Part shown: in pieces, positions 47,056-58,580 of the stretch
How positions within the stretch are numbered: position 1 is the first letter of the stretch
How the letters are laid out: each line of letters opens with the position of its first letter
Assembly (NCBI GenBank): GCA_922989275.2
Contig: OV277858.1
Coordinates: 6,820,001-6,884,000, forward strand
Direction: 5' to 3'
Source: Gari tellinella
Lineage: Eukaryota; Mollusca; Bivalvia; Cardiida; Psammobiidae
Length of the DNA stretch: 64,000 nt
The notes under the pieces: model-generated
Databases searched by the model: none
What the model was told of the DNA's origin: nothing
What the model saw: the letters and a program-made list of their open reading frames with translations, nothing else
Translations under genes and position numbers: made by a program

Positions 47056-47067
47056 GAGGAACGCCAT

Positions 47068-50000
47068 CCAACGCGAAAAATTTCATGTGTGGCAATGGCG
47101 GCCATTTTCCAAGATGGTCGCCCGTTAAATATACCAAACATGTCAAAATGACAATATGTACACAATAAAACTTTCAAATATGAAACATTTACCTAAACTA
47201 AGTGTAAATACCTCACATCGATTCATATGTTGGTAAAATACCCGACATGTTAATTTTATTAGGGTTATTTAACCTGGAAAAGGGAGATAATTCTTCTATT
47301 TTGTTGTAATTTCGAGTCTAGACAAATCTTTTTATACAAATGTGCCCTTTCTTTCAAGTAAAGAAACTAACAATAACATTTGGAATAGGTTTGAAGAGAC
47401 GATGTCACAAAAGTTCAAATTATCTCCCTTTTAGTAACAACATTACCGTAATGGGCATTGCTTTACACTTTCAAAACTTAAAAGAACAATAATTCAACAG
47501 AGGGAATGAAATATTAGTCAATGTGTGTTTATCTGGCATTTAACAGGATTTTAACTGTAAAGATGCTGAATGCACAAGCAGGTACGTTATTTGTCTATCG
47601 TGAATGACGGAACAATTCATGTATTGATTGGTTTAAAGCAAAATTTCGAACACTAGATCCTCTTTCTTGGGCAAAAAGACACACTCTGACAAGATGAAAA
47701 GGAGTCCACAACAGCATAATTTAACCTGTCTAAATAAAGCTAGAGCTGCAAGTCAAAAGGCGACCAGGAATTGTGCCAATGACTACTGGTTGGACCTGTC
47801 ACTCCTATATAGCAAGCATCCGCTACTGGCAATATTAGATGCATTTAAAAAGGAATAAAGAAAGCAACATGTCCAGCTACCAGGCAGACGACACCTCTTA
47901 TGATAAAAGATGGCCAGACTATTACAGATCGCAACAAAACAGATGGAAAGGTGGGTTGAATATATCATAGAACTATCCTCCAGCGAGAACTCATGTGCAG
48001 TTTTCAAGGAAGCTTTCTAAGATAGCATACATTCACTCTCAACTAGGTGCAAACTTGATGCTGTACCTACCATGTCAGATCTTGAAAAGGCTATTAAAGC
48101 CTTATCAAGCGGTAAAGCACAAGGCAGAGATGCTTTACCAGCCGAAATCGTCAAGAAGTCAGACAGGTCTGTTCCCATACCTCCATGAACTCCTCTGTCT
48201 CTGCTTGAAAAAGGGTCAGGTGCCACAGGACATGAGAGATGCTATGATCATGGTGACACTGTACAAAACCAAGGATGAGCGACCTGACTGCAACAACTAC
48301 CAAGGAATCAGTAGTTTCGCCAAAGTATTATCGAGTGTTGCTCAAAAAGGTAGTAGCTGAACGAGTCTACCCAAAGACACAATGCGGATTCCTGTCAACT
48401 CTTGTACTTGGCCTTTGTCTACCTCATCAAGGTCTTTGTCAGCCACAGTTGATTGTTTAGCCTTCTACAACGGATAGACTGCCCTCCAAAGCTATTCAGC
48501 CTCATAAATTCATTCCACTAGGACATGCAAGGGACCGTCAGCTTTGTCTTAGACACATCCGAGACTTTGAACATGCTCAGTGGTGTCAAACATGAGGATG
48601 TGTGCTGCCTATAACACTCTTCGGAATATGTTTTTTTTCTCTGCTCCTGTACAATGTATTTTGAGTCTTGCTTTGCTTGTGTCTACATCCACACCAGACA
48701 TGATGATAAGCTCTGCAACCTAGATTGCGTCGGTGCCATATCAAAGGTCACTCGTGACCTGATCAGAGAAGTGTTGTTTGCAGATTATGCTACCCTTGCC
48801 AGCTACACGCATGACGACCAACAGCGGCTTATGGACTGTTTTTTAAATACCTACCGAGAGTGTGTTCTGCCAATCAGCATCAAGAAGACTGAAATTATAG
48901 TTAAGAATGCCCTATTTCGTCCTGCCATTTCGTGAGTGGTTTGCAGTTGGCAAACATAGACAAGGTTAGGTGCCTAGGCTCATTCATCTCAGAAATTATA
49001 TCACTTGATGCAGAAATTAACGCCAGCATAGACAAGGACACTAGTGTGATGTCCAAATGAGTCTGGTAGAACAAAACCCTAAATCTTAACACCCAGCAGG
49101 CATCTACCAGGCAAGTGTCTTAAGCACACTTATGGTTGCCATACTGTGCTAGAGACGTATGTGCTGGCTTGGCCACATGCATACAATGGACAACGGCAGA
49201 CTCCAAAAAGATTTGTTGTATGGTCAACTTGAACCAGAATGAACCTTAGGTGCATCGATATGTGCAAAAAAGACCTCAGGTCCGCTGTCATGGATATCTA
49301 GTCATGGGAGAGCAGAATATAACTCATCCAGGGGGACACGAGATCAGATCAGTATGAGTAACAAGAGAACAGAGGAAGGGAGACAAAAGAGCAGAAGCAA
49401 CGAAGAAAGATAGAAGAGAGTAGAATGAAAGGTATATGGTTGTGCAAGCTATTTAAAAAAAACTCAGACTACATTTGTAACAGTCAACTGCAGTTCTAGC
49501 CCCAACTCTTCATGGCGCAACTCATTGTCTTCATAGATAGACAGAGGCTGGCGACGGCAAAGCAAACCATACCTTCAAATGTTGACGAAGCCATAAACAT
49601 ACTTCAGATATTCATTACCCTGTTCTATGACAAGACAAGTCCAATATATGTGTGTCAATGAAGCAAGGGTTGATTTGTTTGTTTATAAAGGCAGGGCTAT
49701 CAGAAATATACCGCAACACATAGAACATGAGTTCATCATGTATTGAGGGCCATATATCAAGCTGGTTACTGCTTGGGCCAGTCTTTTGTTCCACTCATGT
49801 TCCTACCATAGCCAAAGGGGTGTGAATGGACACAGTAGCAAGCAATATTTCTCGTGAACTCTTGTGTTGTAATTACTCCATAGGCTGTCGAAAACGCTGA
49901 AAGTGTAGAAAGGTGTCATTGAATTGTACTGAACTTTGTGAATATGACAGATGCTGTTTGGTGAATTATGAAAGAAGCAAGAGTGATAAGCTATTGATAA

Positions 50001-50486
50001 GTTTAGAATTGATAACATTCATTATTAGAAATGATCGTTACATAATACATGAATTGTTCCCTAATTCAAACTAGATAAAGTAAAATATTACGGTAATGTT
50101 GTTACTAAAAGGGAGATAATTTGAACTTTTTTGACATTGTCTCTTCAAACCTGTTCCAAGTAATTGTTATTTTCTTTACTTGAAAGAAAGGGCACATTTG
50201 TAACTTTAAAATAACATAAAATGATTTGTCTACATTCGAAATTACAACAAAATAGGAGAATTATCTCCCTTTTCCAGGTAAATAACACTAATAAAATTAA
50301 CATGTGTGGTATTTTACCAACATACGAATCGATGTGAGGTATTTACACCAAGTCTAGGTAAATGTTTCATATTTGAAAGTTTTATTGTGTACATATTGTC
50401 ATTTTGACATGTTTGGTATATTTAACGGGCGACCATCTTGGAAAATGGCCTCCATTGCCACACATGAAATTGTTCGCGTTGGCACT
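47068..50486. mobile_element. 3.4-kb unit with ~400-bp terminal inverted repeats
   Basis: The left arm (47068-47471) and right arm (about 50090-50486) are reverse complements over their length. The arms begin CCAACGCGAAAAATTTCATG and end CGCGTTGG. Shared landmarks are 'atggcggccattttccaagatggtcgcccg', aagggagataattctt, agttcaaattatctccct and acattaccgtaat. Identity is roughly 85-90% by eye. No target duplication could be fixed: the left flank is a truncated MITE. The interior holds RTE-type LINE remains and no recognisable transposase. Confidence 0.85.
47640..49440 (+). pseudogene. RTE-type LINE remains inside the inverted-repeat unit
   Basis: Scattered plus-strand blocks appear in the expected order. 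The pre-RT block is MSDLEKAIKALSSGKAQGRD, then ALPAEIVK (about 48075-48155). The fingers run HELLCLCLKKGQVP, MRDAMIMVTLYK, then DCNNYQGIS. Motif C at about 48770 reads VLFADYATLA, with Tyr in place of the second catalytic Asp. ISIKKTEII follows, and a C-terminal WLGH-like / NGRLQKDLLYGQLEPE phrase lies near 49190-49235. This is the order of RTE-type elements, with many stops and frameshifts. Confidence 0.75.
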
Positions 50487-52009
50487 ATAGCTAATATTGT
50501 TTTGAATTATGTATTCTATACATATACAACAAGTGTTGTTTTCCCTATGTTGGGCATCTTAAGAAATATGACACCTTCTTACCCTGAATTTGGTGAAATT
50601 TGTCGCATTTTTGTAGGAAAAGCAAAATAAAAAGACTCCTGTATAAAATTTAAAAGCACAATTGGTCCAAAATAACTAGATCTGATTTGCAAAGCATATT
50701 GCTATCAGAATCAAGCAATTACATGCAGAAATACCACTGATTTAGACCCTGAAGTCTTTTTAAAGCCACCCAGTATTAAAATCATGGCGGCCATTTTTAA
50801 AAATGGCCGCCAGGGAGGTCAGAGGTCTAATCGAGCTTGTCACTATAGCTAATTTTTTTTCTTATGCCTTGATATGCATGTGTGCCAAGTTTCATGCTTT
50901 TATCACAAAGTGCACGATTTTGCCACTTTTTGGCATGAGGCCGATGGGCTATATAGGGTAAAGGGTTAAAACAGGTTGAAAGTAAATCAGAATGAGCTCT
51001 AAGCTGCCATCTACAAATACATGTATATAGACATATTTCTGTTGGTTCATGTTTCATAACAAGTATAAGTTGGAACTTTTAGCTTCAGCGGACGAACAAT
51101 TAGGTGCTTCTATTAAAGGAACAGTTCCAATTTCTATTAAAGTTTAAGTCAGTATTATTATTTTTTACTATTTTGAGTTGTTTAGCAAATGACAAATAGA
51201 GCAGACCCTGTTCTCTGGATCCATACTGCTTTCATAGGACAAGTGTACTTTTCTTAGGTACACTGTTTTAAAGGACGAGTATGGGTTAACTTTTTCAACA
51301 CTACGTAACTCTTATAGGTTATTATGTTCCCGTGTGGATCATTTTAGCTACTGAAACATGAACCAGTCTACTTCGAATGCTGGGTAGCTGAATAACTACT
51401 ACTCTACATAAGCCCTCTGATCTGGACCTACACTGTTTGCAAATGTAACGAGTATATTTTAAACAGGTTCATGGTGTTGAAAGAGTTAACATACATTTGG
51501 AGTTATATATAAATAGGTGCAACTCATCTGGATCCAACCTGTAATTAGGTAAAATAATTGATAAAATCAAATGCAGAGCTTTTTTCAGAAATTTTCCGAA
51601 TATGACCCATAACCCTAGAATTTCCCTATTTTGCATCAAATGACTGAAAATTGGGAATTGGTACACAACAAACAAATGGAATTTTTTTTATAAATTAATT
51701 GGACTAATCCATTTTTATTCCATTTAATTTCATTTGACTAACAAGTCATTGTCTGCAAAAAAAGGCAGACACTTTTACTTAAATTTTTTGCCAATTATCT
51801 TTCATTGTATTCGTCAGATCTTTCTTATTCCAGCACTTGGGCTTTTTTTCTCTTTTTTATCAATTTATTTTTCCCAAGACATTACTATGTATATAAATGC
51901 ACATTTAGATCATTTTAACAAAACATTTCTAACATAACATAGCAATAGTCTATGGCTTTTTGTATTTTTGCATTTTTTATTCCTTTTCTCCTTTACGTTC
52001 ACCTTGCTT
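50487..52009. other. Mixed repeat debris, no gene
   Basis: A 14-bp inverted pair (atggcggccattttt / aaaaatggccgcca) lies at 50784-50812. A partial copy of the MITE cluster family lies at about 50950-51115. Otherwise there is nothing recognisable. Confidence 0.5.
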
Positions 52010-52185
52010 TAAGCTGTCACCTGCAGTCTAAAATTAATACAACTAAATAGCCTTCTATTTTATTGTGTAAATTATCCCGTGTTTAAGGCAGGTGACTGCA
52101 TAAACCAAGGTGATTGTAAAACAGAAAGCTCCTTGCTTTACTTTCACCTTGCTTTAAGCTGTCACCTGCAGTCTTTAATTCTAAC
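52010..52185. repeat. Hairpin MITE fragment (GCTTTAAGCTGTCACCTGCAG)
   Basis: The word gctttaagctgtcacctgca occurs at about 52009 and 52151, with the complementary ggcaggtgactgcataaacc between them at about 52087. CAAGGTGATTGTAAA pairs with TTTACTTTCACCTTG. It is related in style, not in sequence, to the 44-47 kb MITEs. Confidence 0.6.
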
Positions 52186-52249
52186 AATTAGCCTTTTGTT
52201 TACTTTTAGTGGAAGCAATAGAGGTTTTACTGTGAAGCAAAATTAGCAA

Positions 52250-52425
52250 CATGGCTCCAGATAAGGGGAGTTTTTCAAAAACTAAAATATTTATTTCTGC
52301 TTTAAACGCTATGGTGTCACTACTCATTAGACGATTCTATTGAGTAGTAGCACCATAGGATTTTGTACTGCATGAGTAAGAAAATGTTTGATTTGTTCAG
52401 ATTACTCCCCCTTATCTGGAGCCCT
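52250..52425. mobile_element. CAGGGCTCCAGATAAG MITE, copy C
   Basis: The left end catggctccagataagg and right end cttatctggagccct are an inverted pair. The centre palindrome reads tggtgtcactactcattag...attgagtagtagcacca. Flanking duplications are unclear in this copy. Confidence 0.8.
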
Positions 52426-52444
52426 AAGCCAAAAATAACAAGGG

Positions 52445-52965
52445 CCACTATGGCCCTAAATCGCTAACCTGGTAACCATGTAACCATGTACACCGTGTGA
52501 CCTAGTTTTTGACCGGGCATGACCCTCATTCTAACTTGACCTTGATTTCAATGAGACAGACATATTGTTCAAGTTTCATGAAGATTCAATGGATTGTGTA
52601 GTCTCTAGAATTTTAACGAGGTTTTTCGATGATTTGACCTAGTGACCTAGTGTTTCACAAGACATAAGCCACATTTGATCTTGACCTATATTTCATTAAG
52701 GAAAACCTTTTCATCAAGTTTTATGAAGATCAAATGAAATTTGTAGACTCTAGAGTGTTAATAAAGTTGTTCGAGGATTCGACCTAGTGACCTAGTTTTT
52801 GACTAGACATAAGCCACATTTTTACTTGACCTAGATTTCATTAAGGCAAACATTTTGATGAAGTTTCATGAAGATCCAATGAAATTTGTAGTCTCTAGAG
52901 TGTTAACAAGGTTTTTTCTAAGATTTGACCTAGTGACCTAATTATTGACCGGACATAACCCATAT
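52445..52965. mobile_element. GACCTAG tandem-array element, right end truncated
   Basis: It starts with GGCCCTAAATCGCTAACC, the same left terminus as the element at 39,713. It then carries degenerate units keyed by gacctagtgacctag at 52636, 52781 and 52927 (period about 145-146; a first partial unit at 52499). The 3' hairpin is missing. It stops about 10 bp before the splice acceptor of the DUF4806 exon. Confidence 0.8.
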
Positions 52966-52975
52966 ATGTTTTCAG

Positions 52976-53183
52976 TGCGAGACAGCAAATATTCACAATG
53001 CTGGAAAAGATAACCTTAAATGAAAACAGACGTCTTTTGAGCCTTATCATACGGAAAATGCCAGATTCCGAAGAATTGACATATCGGGCATTGCCTGCTG
53101 ATGTCAAATTCCCACTGAGAACAGTGGCAGAGTTGGAAACTCTGGAAGAAAAGCTAGAGGAGTCTTCTATTTTCAAGAGTGTG
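52976..53183 (+). CDS. Internal exon of a DUF4806-type protein
   Basis: The exon lies between an acceptor (catatatgttttcag|t) and a donor (AGTGTG|gtatga at 53184). It is open throughout and reads ARQQIFTMLEKITLNENRRL, then LSLIIRKMPDSEELTYRALP, then ADVKFPLRTVAELETLEEKL and EESSIFKSV. A coiled, residue-rich lead-in followed by 'hydrophobic-P..FPL.tv.el..lE.kL' is the start of the DUF4806 domain, found in many invertebrate proteins of unknown function, often near transposase-derived genes. The partner exons were not identified nearby. The upstream intron side is occupied by a tandem-array repeat. The frame needs one base from the previous exon. Confidence 0.65.
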
Positions 53184-53189
53184 GTATGA

Positions 53190-55570
53190 GACAGTTTTTT
53201 CAAAATTTGGCTAATTTCTTAGGGATCACTTTTCAATAGTCTGTATGGTATGTCTTATCTGTTACGTTTGTTTTGGCTGTGACTCCTGTACTACTGAAAC
53301 TTACATGTCATCCCTAAGAATGTGGCACCATTCCATATCATGAGATAAAATGACTTTAATGTAAACCAAATTTACCAAACTATTGTTGCATTTTACAACA
53401 TTGCATACAAAAATCTTACAAATGACAGTTCGTGTATTACCACATAGGCTATCTTAAAACAACAACTACAAATGCATATGTAAAAAAGAAACATAAAATA
53501 GAAAAAAGTGATTTTCAGTTTTTGTTGAAATAGGGTTTTAGTCACTCCAAAAGTATTTCAGTCTATAATTTTGTGAGTATGGTTCCCACTTAATTAAGTT
53601 AAATATAATGTAATAAGAAAGAAACTGAAAGTACGCGCTTAGAAACAGCTTTCAATTCCCAACATAATCTTTGTATTTATTTAGCTATTGCCGGCAGAAG
53701 TATAAGGTCCAAAGTTTTGAGAACTTTGCAAAGCGATACGCTCAAGAGTAAAAATAATTGGGTAATTAGATTTTGATTTGCTTTTTTATTACGCAAGGAA
53801 TTGATTTTAATAAAGGGTAAAAGGGTCAAAATAATTGATGCTGACTTTATCTGACATGATCCAACTTATACTGGCCTCGTAGCTTCCCGATTTGATTTAC
53901 AATATGAAGTATCTGTCACATGTAGTTCCGGAGTTATGGCCAATGTTAAATTAACTTTATTTTTAACTCTAAATGACCTTTACCTTTGTCCTTACAACGT
54001 TTGTTTAATCAATATAAATTACACAAATAATATTACTCTGTACAAACCCTGATAAGATGTTTCTCAGAGTAACTCTGATCGGGTCAACACTATTAAATTG
54101 GGACAGATATTGTTGATCCTAGCTTGCAGTTGAAGTTGTATGACTAGATCAAAGGCAATACAAAATATAGAAGACTGACAAGAGAAAACCCTACTTGATT
54201 TTAAAATGTTCCTGGGCGAGTGCCCCCCCCCCCCCCTACACCTGTTGGATCGCCTCTTTGGTCTGTTTGACCACATTATAACCAAAGAAAATTTTTCAGT
54301 CGGAATATTATTCTTTCAAGATTCCAGTATACTTCAATTTCTAGGAGCCATCGATATGTTATTTTGTACAATTTTGTATCAAACAGTTCCTACTAGTCCT
54401 ACTATTTTATTGAAAATCTTTCTACTTTTTCCTACTTTTCCCCCTTGAAAACCTCCTACGTTTTCCTTACCAGTGTAAGGCCTGCATTTTGTCAGACAAA
54501 TGATTGAGAAAACTGATATTTTTCATAAAATGAGAAAACTTAATTTTTTTTCATAAAAAGTAGCCGGGAAAGAATTGTCACAGATAATTCTTATCATAAA
54601 AATATGACTCAGCATATAAATTAATTTGCAATAAATAATAGGCAGCCGAATGCTGACAAATATCTACCAAAGACTGGCAGAATTAGTTCCAGTAAGGATC
54701 AGAATAAGTAAGTGTACATGTAAATGTAAAAAAAGTGGATATTTTCTTTTTTGGCTGAGTTATTTGAAACCCGTCATGTCAGTTACTCCAAGGGTGAAAA
54801 TACTGTGTTGACTTATTCTCATACATTACATATTTGTTTATTTCTGCCGTATCTGCAGTGTTCAATCCAGCTTGGCAGAACTAGGGGAACATTTGGTCCA
54901 TGCATCTAAAAGAAGGGGGTCATTCATGAAATATGGGGGTCATAAAAAACTTGTCAAATTTAGATAGATTACTTAGCAAGGAAACAACCTTGCAGAGAAA
55001 TAACACACTCCTCATATCATAAACTAAATGTTCTTTTTACTGTATGTGGACTGAACCTTTTGTTTAATATACATTTAATTTCTCACGAACGTCTTCCATG
55101 CTTCAAATCATGTAATGTGCTCCACACTCGTTAATATGGCATTATGACTGTAAAATGATGACTTTCTAAAATTGGTACAACTTGTTGAAAAGGGGATCGG
55201 ACTTACCAGTGCGTATGTAAGACGAATATTTCATATTGTTTGACTTTTTGTCATAGTTAGCCAAGCTTTGATTCCTGCGTTGTTCAACCACAATTCGATA
55301 ATTTTCCGTTCAACTTTACTTTAAGTAACGGGTTTTTCAGGCTTTTCGGCATTTTCACTCGAACTAGCGATCGATGTTACCTCAAGGGATCATAAGAAAT
55401 GTTTGTTTTGCTTATAATTGGCCAAATTCGGCGTAAAAGGTTCGCAATCTGCTTCTTTATATCATTGCAGACAACTTTCGGTTTAGAACGTAATGACCCA
55501 CACAAAATGGCTGACGGGTTTACGTTATATATGTTTCGCGAAAGCGTGTTCAATATACTATTTTGATTCA
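53190..55570. other. Non-coding stretch, no further DUF4806 exon found
   Basis: AT-rich. A poly-C tract lies at 54222-54237. No continuation of the DUF4806 domain was recognised. Confidence 0.45.
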
Positions 55571-55576
55571 CAGTCT

Positions 55577-55606
55577 ATGGCGGATACCTACTTTGGCTGC
55601 TTTACA
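55577..55606 (+). CDS. Candidate first coding exon (weak)
   Basis: ATGGCGGATACC opens a ten-codon frame, MADTYFGCFT, that ends exactly at a strong donor (ACA|gtaagtaag). The sequence 100-150 bp upstream is free of named repeats and relatively G+C rich for the window (gacgggtttacg, gcgaaagcgtg). No downstream exon was found. Confidence 0.22.
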
Positions 55607-55844
55607 GTAAGTAAGATAACACTCAATGAGTAAAAATAACCGATTTCTGGTACCCATCAACGCTTTTATTTCCGGCGTGTTCGAGTCAACTCCAGAATAC
55701 ATACGTTTGCCGAAAGTAACGTAGGATCGCAAAAATTGTCAAATTGCGTCACGTTGACCCCTGGGTTTGTAAAAACTGCGTCAAAGGACCCAAAATGAGG
55801 GCCAATTACGCAATGGCACGCTCTAGATTGAACACTGTATCTGT

Positions 55845-56010
55845 ATTATTATTATTTTATACCCAATTTATATATAGTGTGCTTTTCGCCAATGAGTTGT
55901 ACATTCAAAGCGCTGCACATTGAATTATATAAATGTACCTACAACGAGAGAAAAGACAAATAACTACATTCGCATGATGCAATATGGAGTTGCATAGAAC
56001 GTTAGTCGCC
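55845..56010 (-). repeat. CR1-like LINE 3' tail copy
   Basis: Attattattattttatacccaatttatatatag is followed by 'gcgctgcacattgaattatataaatgtacctac' and gatgcaatatggagttgca, as in the copy at 33,070. Confidence 0.75.
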
Positions 56011-57110
56011 ATTTCTACAGTCATATATCATTTCTTATCTATTCCGCATTCGGTGGTGTCAAATTATCCTGTTATTGTCCTGTACATTTCTTGTCATTGT
56101 ACAGATCAAGCACTCCCTACAGTAACCGCAAGAGCGTAGAGTAGCAGAGGGGAATGGGGCGAGTTTGACCCAATGGCTAACACAGATTTTTACAGTTATA
56201 AATATTGATATCTATTATTCAGTGTGGCTGATCCACTGAAATTACTGGCCAGTCACATGTTATGTCTTGCAAAAAATGTACCTTGGTCATGATTTCAAGC
56301 ATCCAAGAAGCAGTGCTCTAGTTATAGACTATAATTATACCGAAACATAAGCGAACAAGCTTTCATAATTAAATGCTTAGCATACACCATTCTAACTTTT
56401 CGTTTTGTCCAACAGAATGCTTGCAGAAAAATCCTAAGTCTAGGTGTACTACCATGAAAAGAATGAAAAGACCACTGAAGGAATGGCCAAATACAGAGGC
56501 TGCCCATGTAGAAATACCTGCAGATGCCGTAACTCCTTAAACCCATATCATGCATTATTATGCCTCATTTGAAAACATTGCACTACAGGGTGTTATATAC
56601 AGCTCTCGGTATTTTAGGTGGAAACAGTCAATCAGACTCGTGCCTACAGCACTCTACAGACTCGTGCCTACAGAATGGTTGTTTCGGCCAAGAACGTCTC
56701 GAGCTGAATACAATTTTCATATATCACACTGCCAATTGGTAAGGTGTATAACATTTGAATTTCAATGTATTTTATTGTTCATTTATGTAGTACTATCCAG
56801 ATGATATATTTATAATCAGTGATTGATTGAACAGTAATTTCAATCCCACTAGTGATAGTGATGTTTCCATAATCAATGATGACTAAACAGTTTGTAAAGT
56901 AGCATCAGTCATACTGTACCGTAAAATACAAGCGATTGTCGTAACTCTGTTGTTGTCAACTGGAATATTAATGTTGGCTATAACTTCAATGTTATATTTA
57001 CAACCTTCATTGTTGGTTTGCATTTTCATCAAGACAAGGCCTATCCATACTTTTATATCAGATGTTTGCTTAATTTTATAGTAACTGCATAATTATAGCA
57101 CAATAACATG
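56011..57110. other. No gene seen
   Basis: A small duplicated phrase ('actcgtgcctacag', twice) lies near 56636-56672. Otherwise the stretch is unremarkable. Confidence 0.45.
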
Positions 57111-57119
57111 TAGATGATT

Positions 57120-58030
57120 GTCCGATTTGGGGCAGACGTAATGCAGAATGCTCATTCGAGAGCTTTCTGTGTTACTTTAGTTCTGCATAATGCAACCTAT
57201 ATTATATGAAGGATTGTGAACGGGCATTATATCAGAGGTTTGCTTAATTGTATATTAAGATGTTTTATATGTATATATCATAAGATAAAGGATGACCCTA
57301 TCTGGAACAAAAGTGATAAAGAAAGCTCGATTACGAGCTTTCAATGTTACTTCTGACCTTCTTTATACAAAGTCTTATTTGATGGACTTAGGTAATTATA
57401 TCAGATAGTTGCTTAATCTACTAAGTATTAAACAAAAAAACGTACATAAATCATATAACGGCCCAATTCAGTGATGCCGAAAGCTCGACCAAGAGCTTTC
57501 AGTGTTGCTTATGTCTTGCATTGTGCAACGTCCCATTTGAAGCACAAATCAGGACATGCAGTGATCTATTTGTTAAAAGTTCTGTGGATATCTGAAAATG
57601 TCAAAACATATATGATGGCTCAATTCGGAGCAAAAGTGACGCAGAAGATTTCTGTGCATTACTCTTGAACTGCAGTGTGCAACATCCTAGAATAACTTTC
57701 TATTAGGTTTATCAAATGGTTGCTTAACTATTAACTACATTTCATATGATAGATATAAAATGGCCCAATTTGGTGCGGACGTGTTGCAGAAAGCTCAGTC
57801 ATGAGCTTTCTGCACTACTTTAGATCTGCATCATGCATAGTCCTAAGTATAAATTAAAAAAACTGGTTTATATCAGAGAAAATTCCTATCCTACATCACA
57901 CTCATGGTGGATTCTTATAATATCACTTAAGTATGCTGTGTACATCTCAAAAAATGATGGCTAAATTCGGTGCAGAAAACTAGATTATGGCCCAATCCAG
58001 GACTAAATTGATACAGGAAGCTAATGGTCC
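57120..58030. repeat. Array of hairpin units (GCAGAAAGCTC...GAGCTTTCTGC)
   Basis: The word GAGCTTTC recurs at 57160, 57335, 57493 and 57803 with a decayed unit near 57641, giving spacings of about 150-175 bp. In each unit it pairs with its complement over a 4-8 nt loop. In the best unit GCAGAAAGCTCA pairs with TGAGCTTTCTGC around GTCA (57786-57813). Each hairpin is preceded by 'atggcccaattcggtgc'-like sequence and followed by 'ctgcat(t/c)(a/g)tgca'. Confidence 0.8.
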
Positions 58031-58249
58031 GATTTCAATTCTGTTTTCACCAAATTGTTACTAAATGGATTGACTTTTAAAAGTTGTTCAACTAATTTTG
58101 ATCCATCAAAAAACATGACCACAGAGCGCGTGGTCATTTTCGATGTTCAGAAATAACGAATTAAAAGTTTAAAATATTCTAGAAGTCGAATGTATAGCTA
58201 TATCTTTATGAGATTTTGTCAGTGTCATACTACCTTAATATAATATAGG

Positions 58250-58580
58250 TCGTACATGAATGTAGGTCATGTCGGGTCAAAAAGAAGGTCAAATCACGGG
58301 AAAGCTTTTTGTCACTCAAGCTGCCTTTTTTTTTTGCCCATTCGTCTTGAAACTTGCTTAGAATTGTTATCTTGACAAAAACCAGGCAACGTGAATATGG
58401 GTAACATAAGATTAAAAAGTAGGTCAGTAGGTAAAATCATTGAAATAGCTTCAGAACACAATAGGGGCATTATTTTTAGCAATAATTTCACACAACTTGC
58501 TTAGAATGATCACCATGATCCAATCTAGGCAATGCAAGAATATGGGTTGTGTAGGTCATTAGGTCAAAGCCTAGAGCATG
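58250..58580. repeat. Degenerate 'taggtcatatgggtcaaa' tandem repeat
   Basis: Phrases such as 'aggtcatgtcgggtcaaaaag', gaaacttgcttagaatt and 'tatgggt...taggtca' recur about every 165 bp. The array is too decayed to fix units. Confidence 0.5.

Noticed and set aside
50373..50630. An 85-codon plus frame
   Set aside because: It lies mostly in the right inverted arm of the 47-50.5 kb unit. The left arm does not keep the frame.
53184..53189. DUF4806 frame ending at TGA 53187 as a complete small protein
   Set aside because: The domain is cut off in mid-sequence exactly at a GT donor, so an internal exon explains it better than a 63-residue protein.
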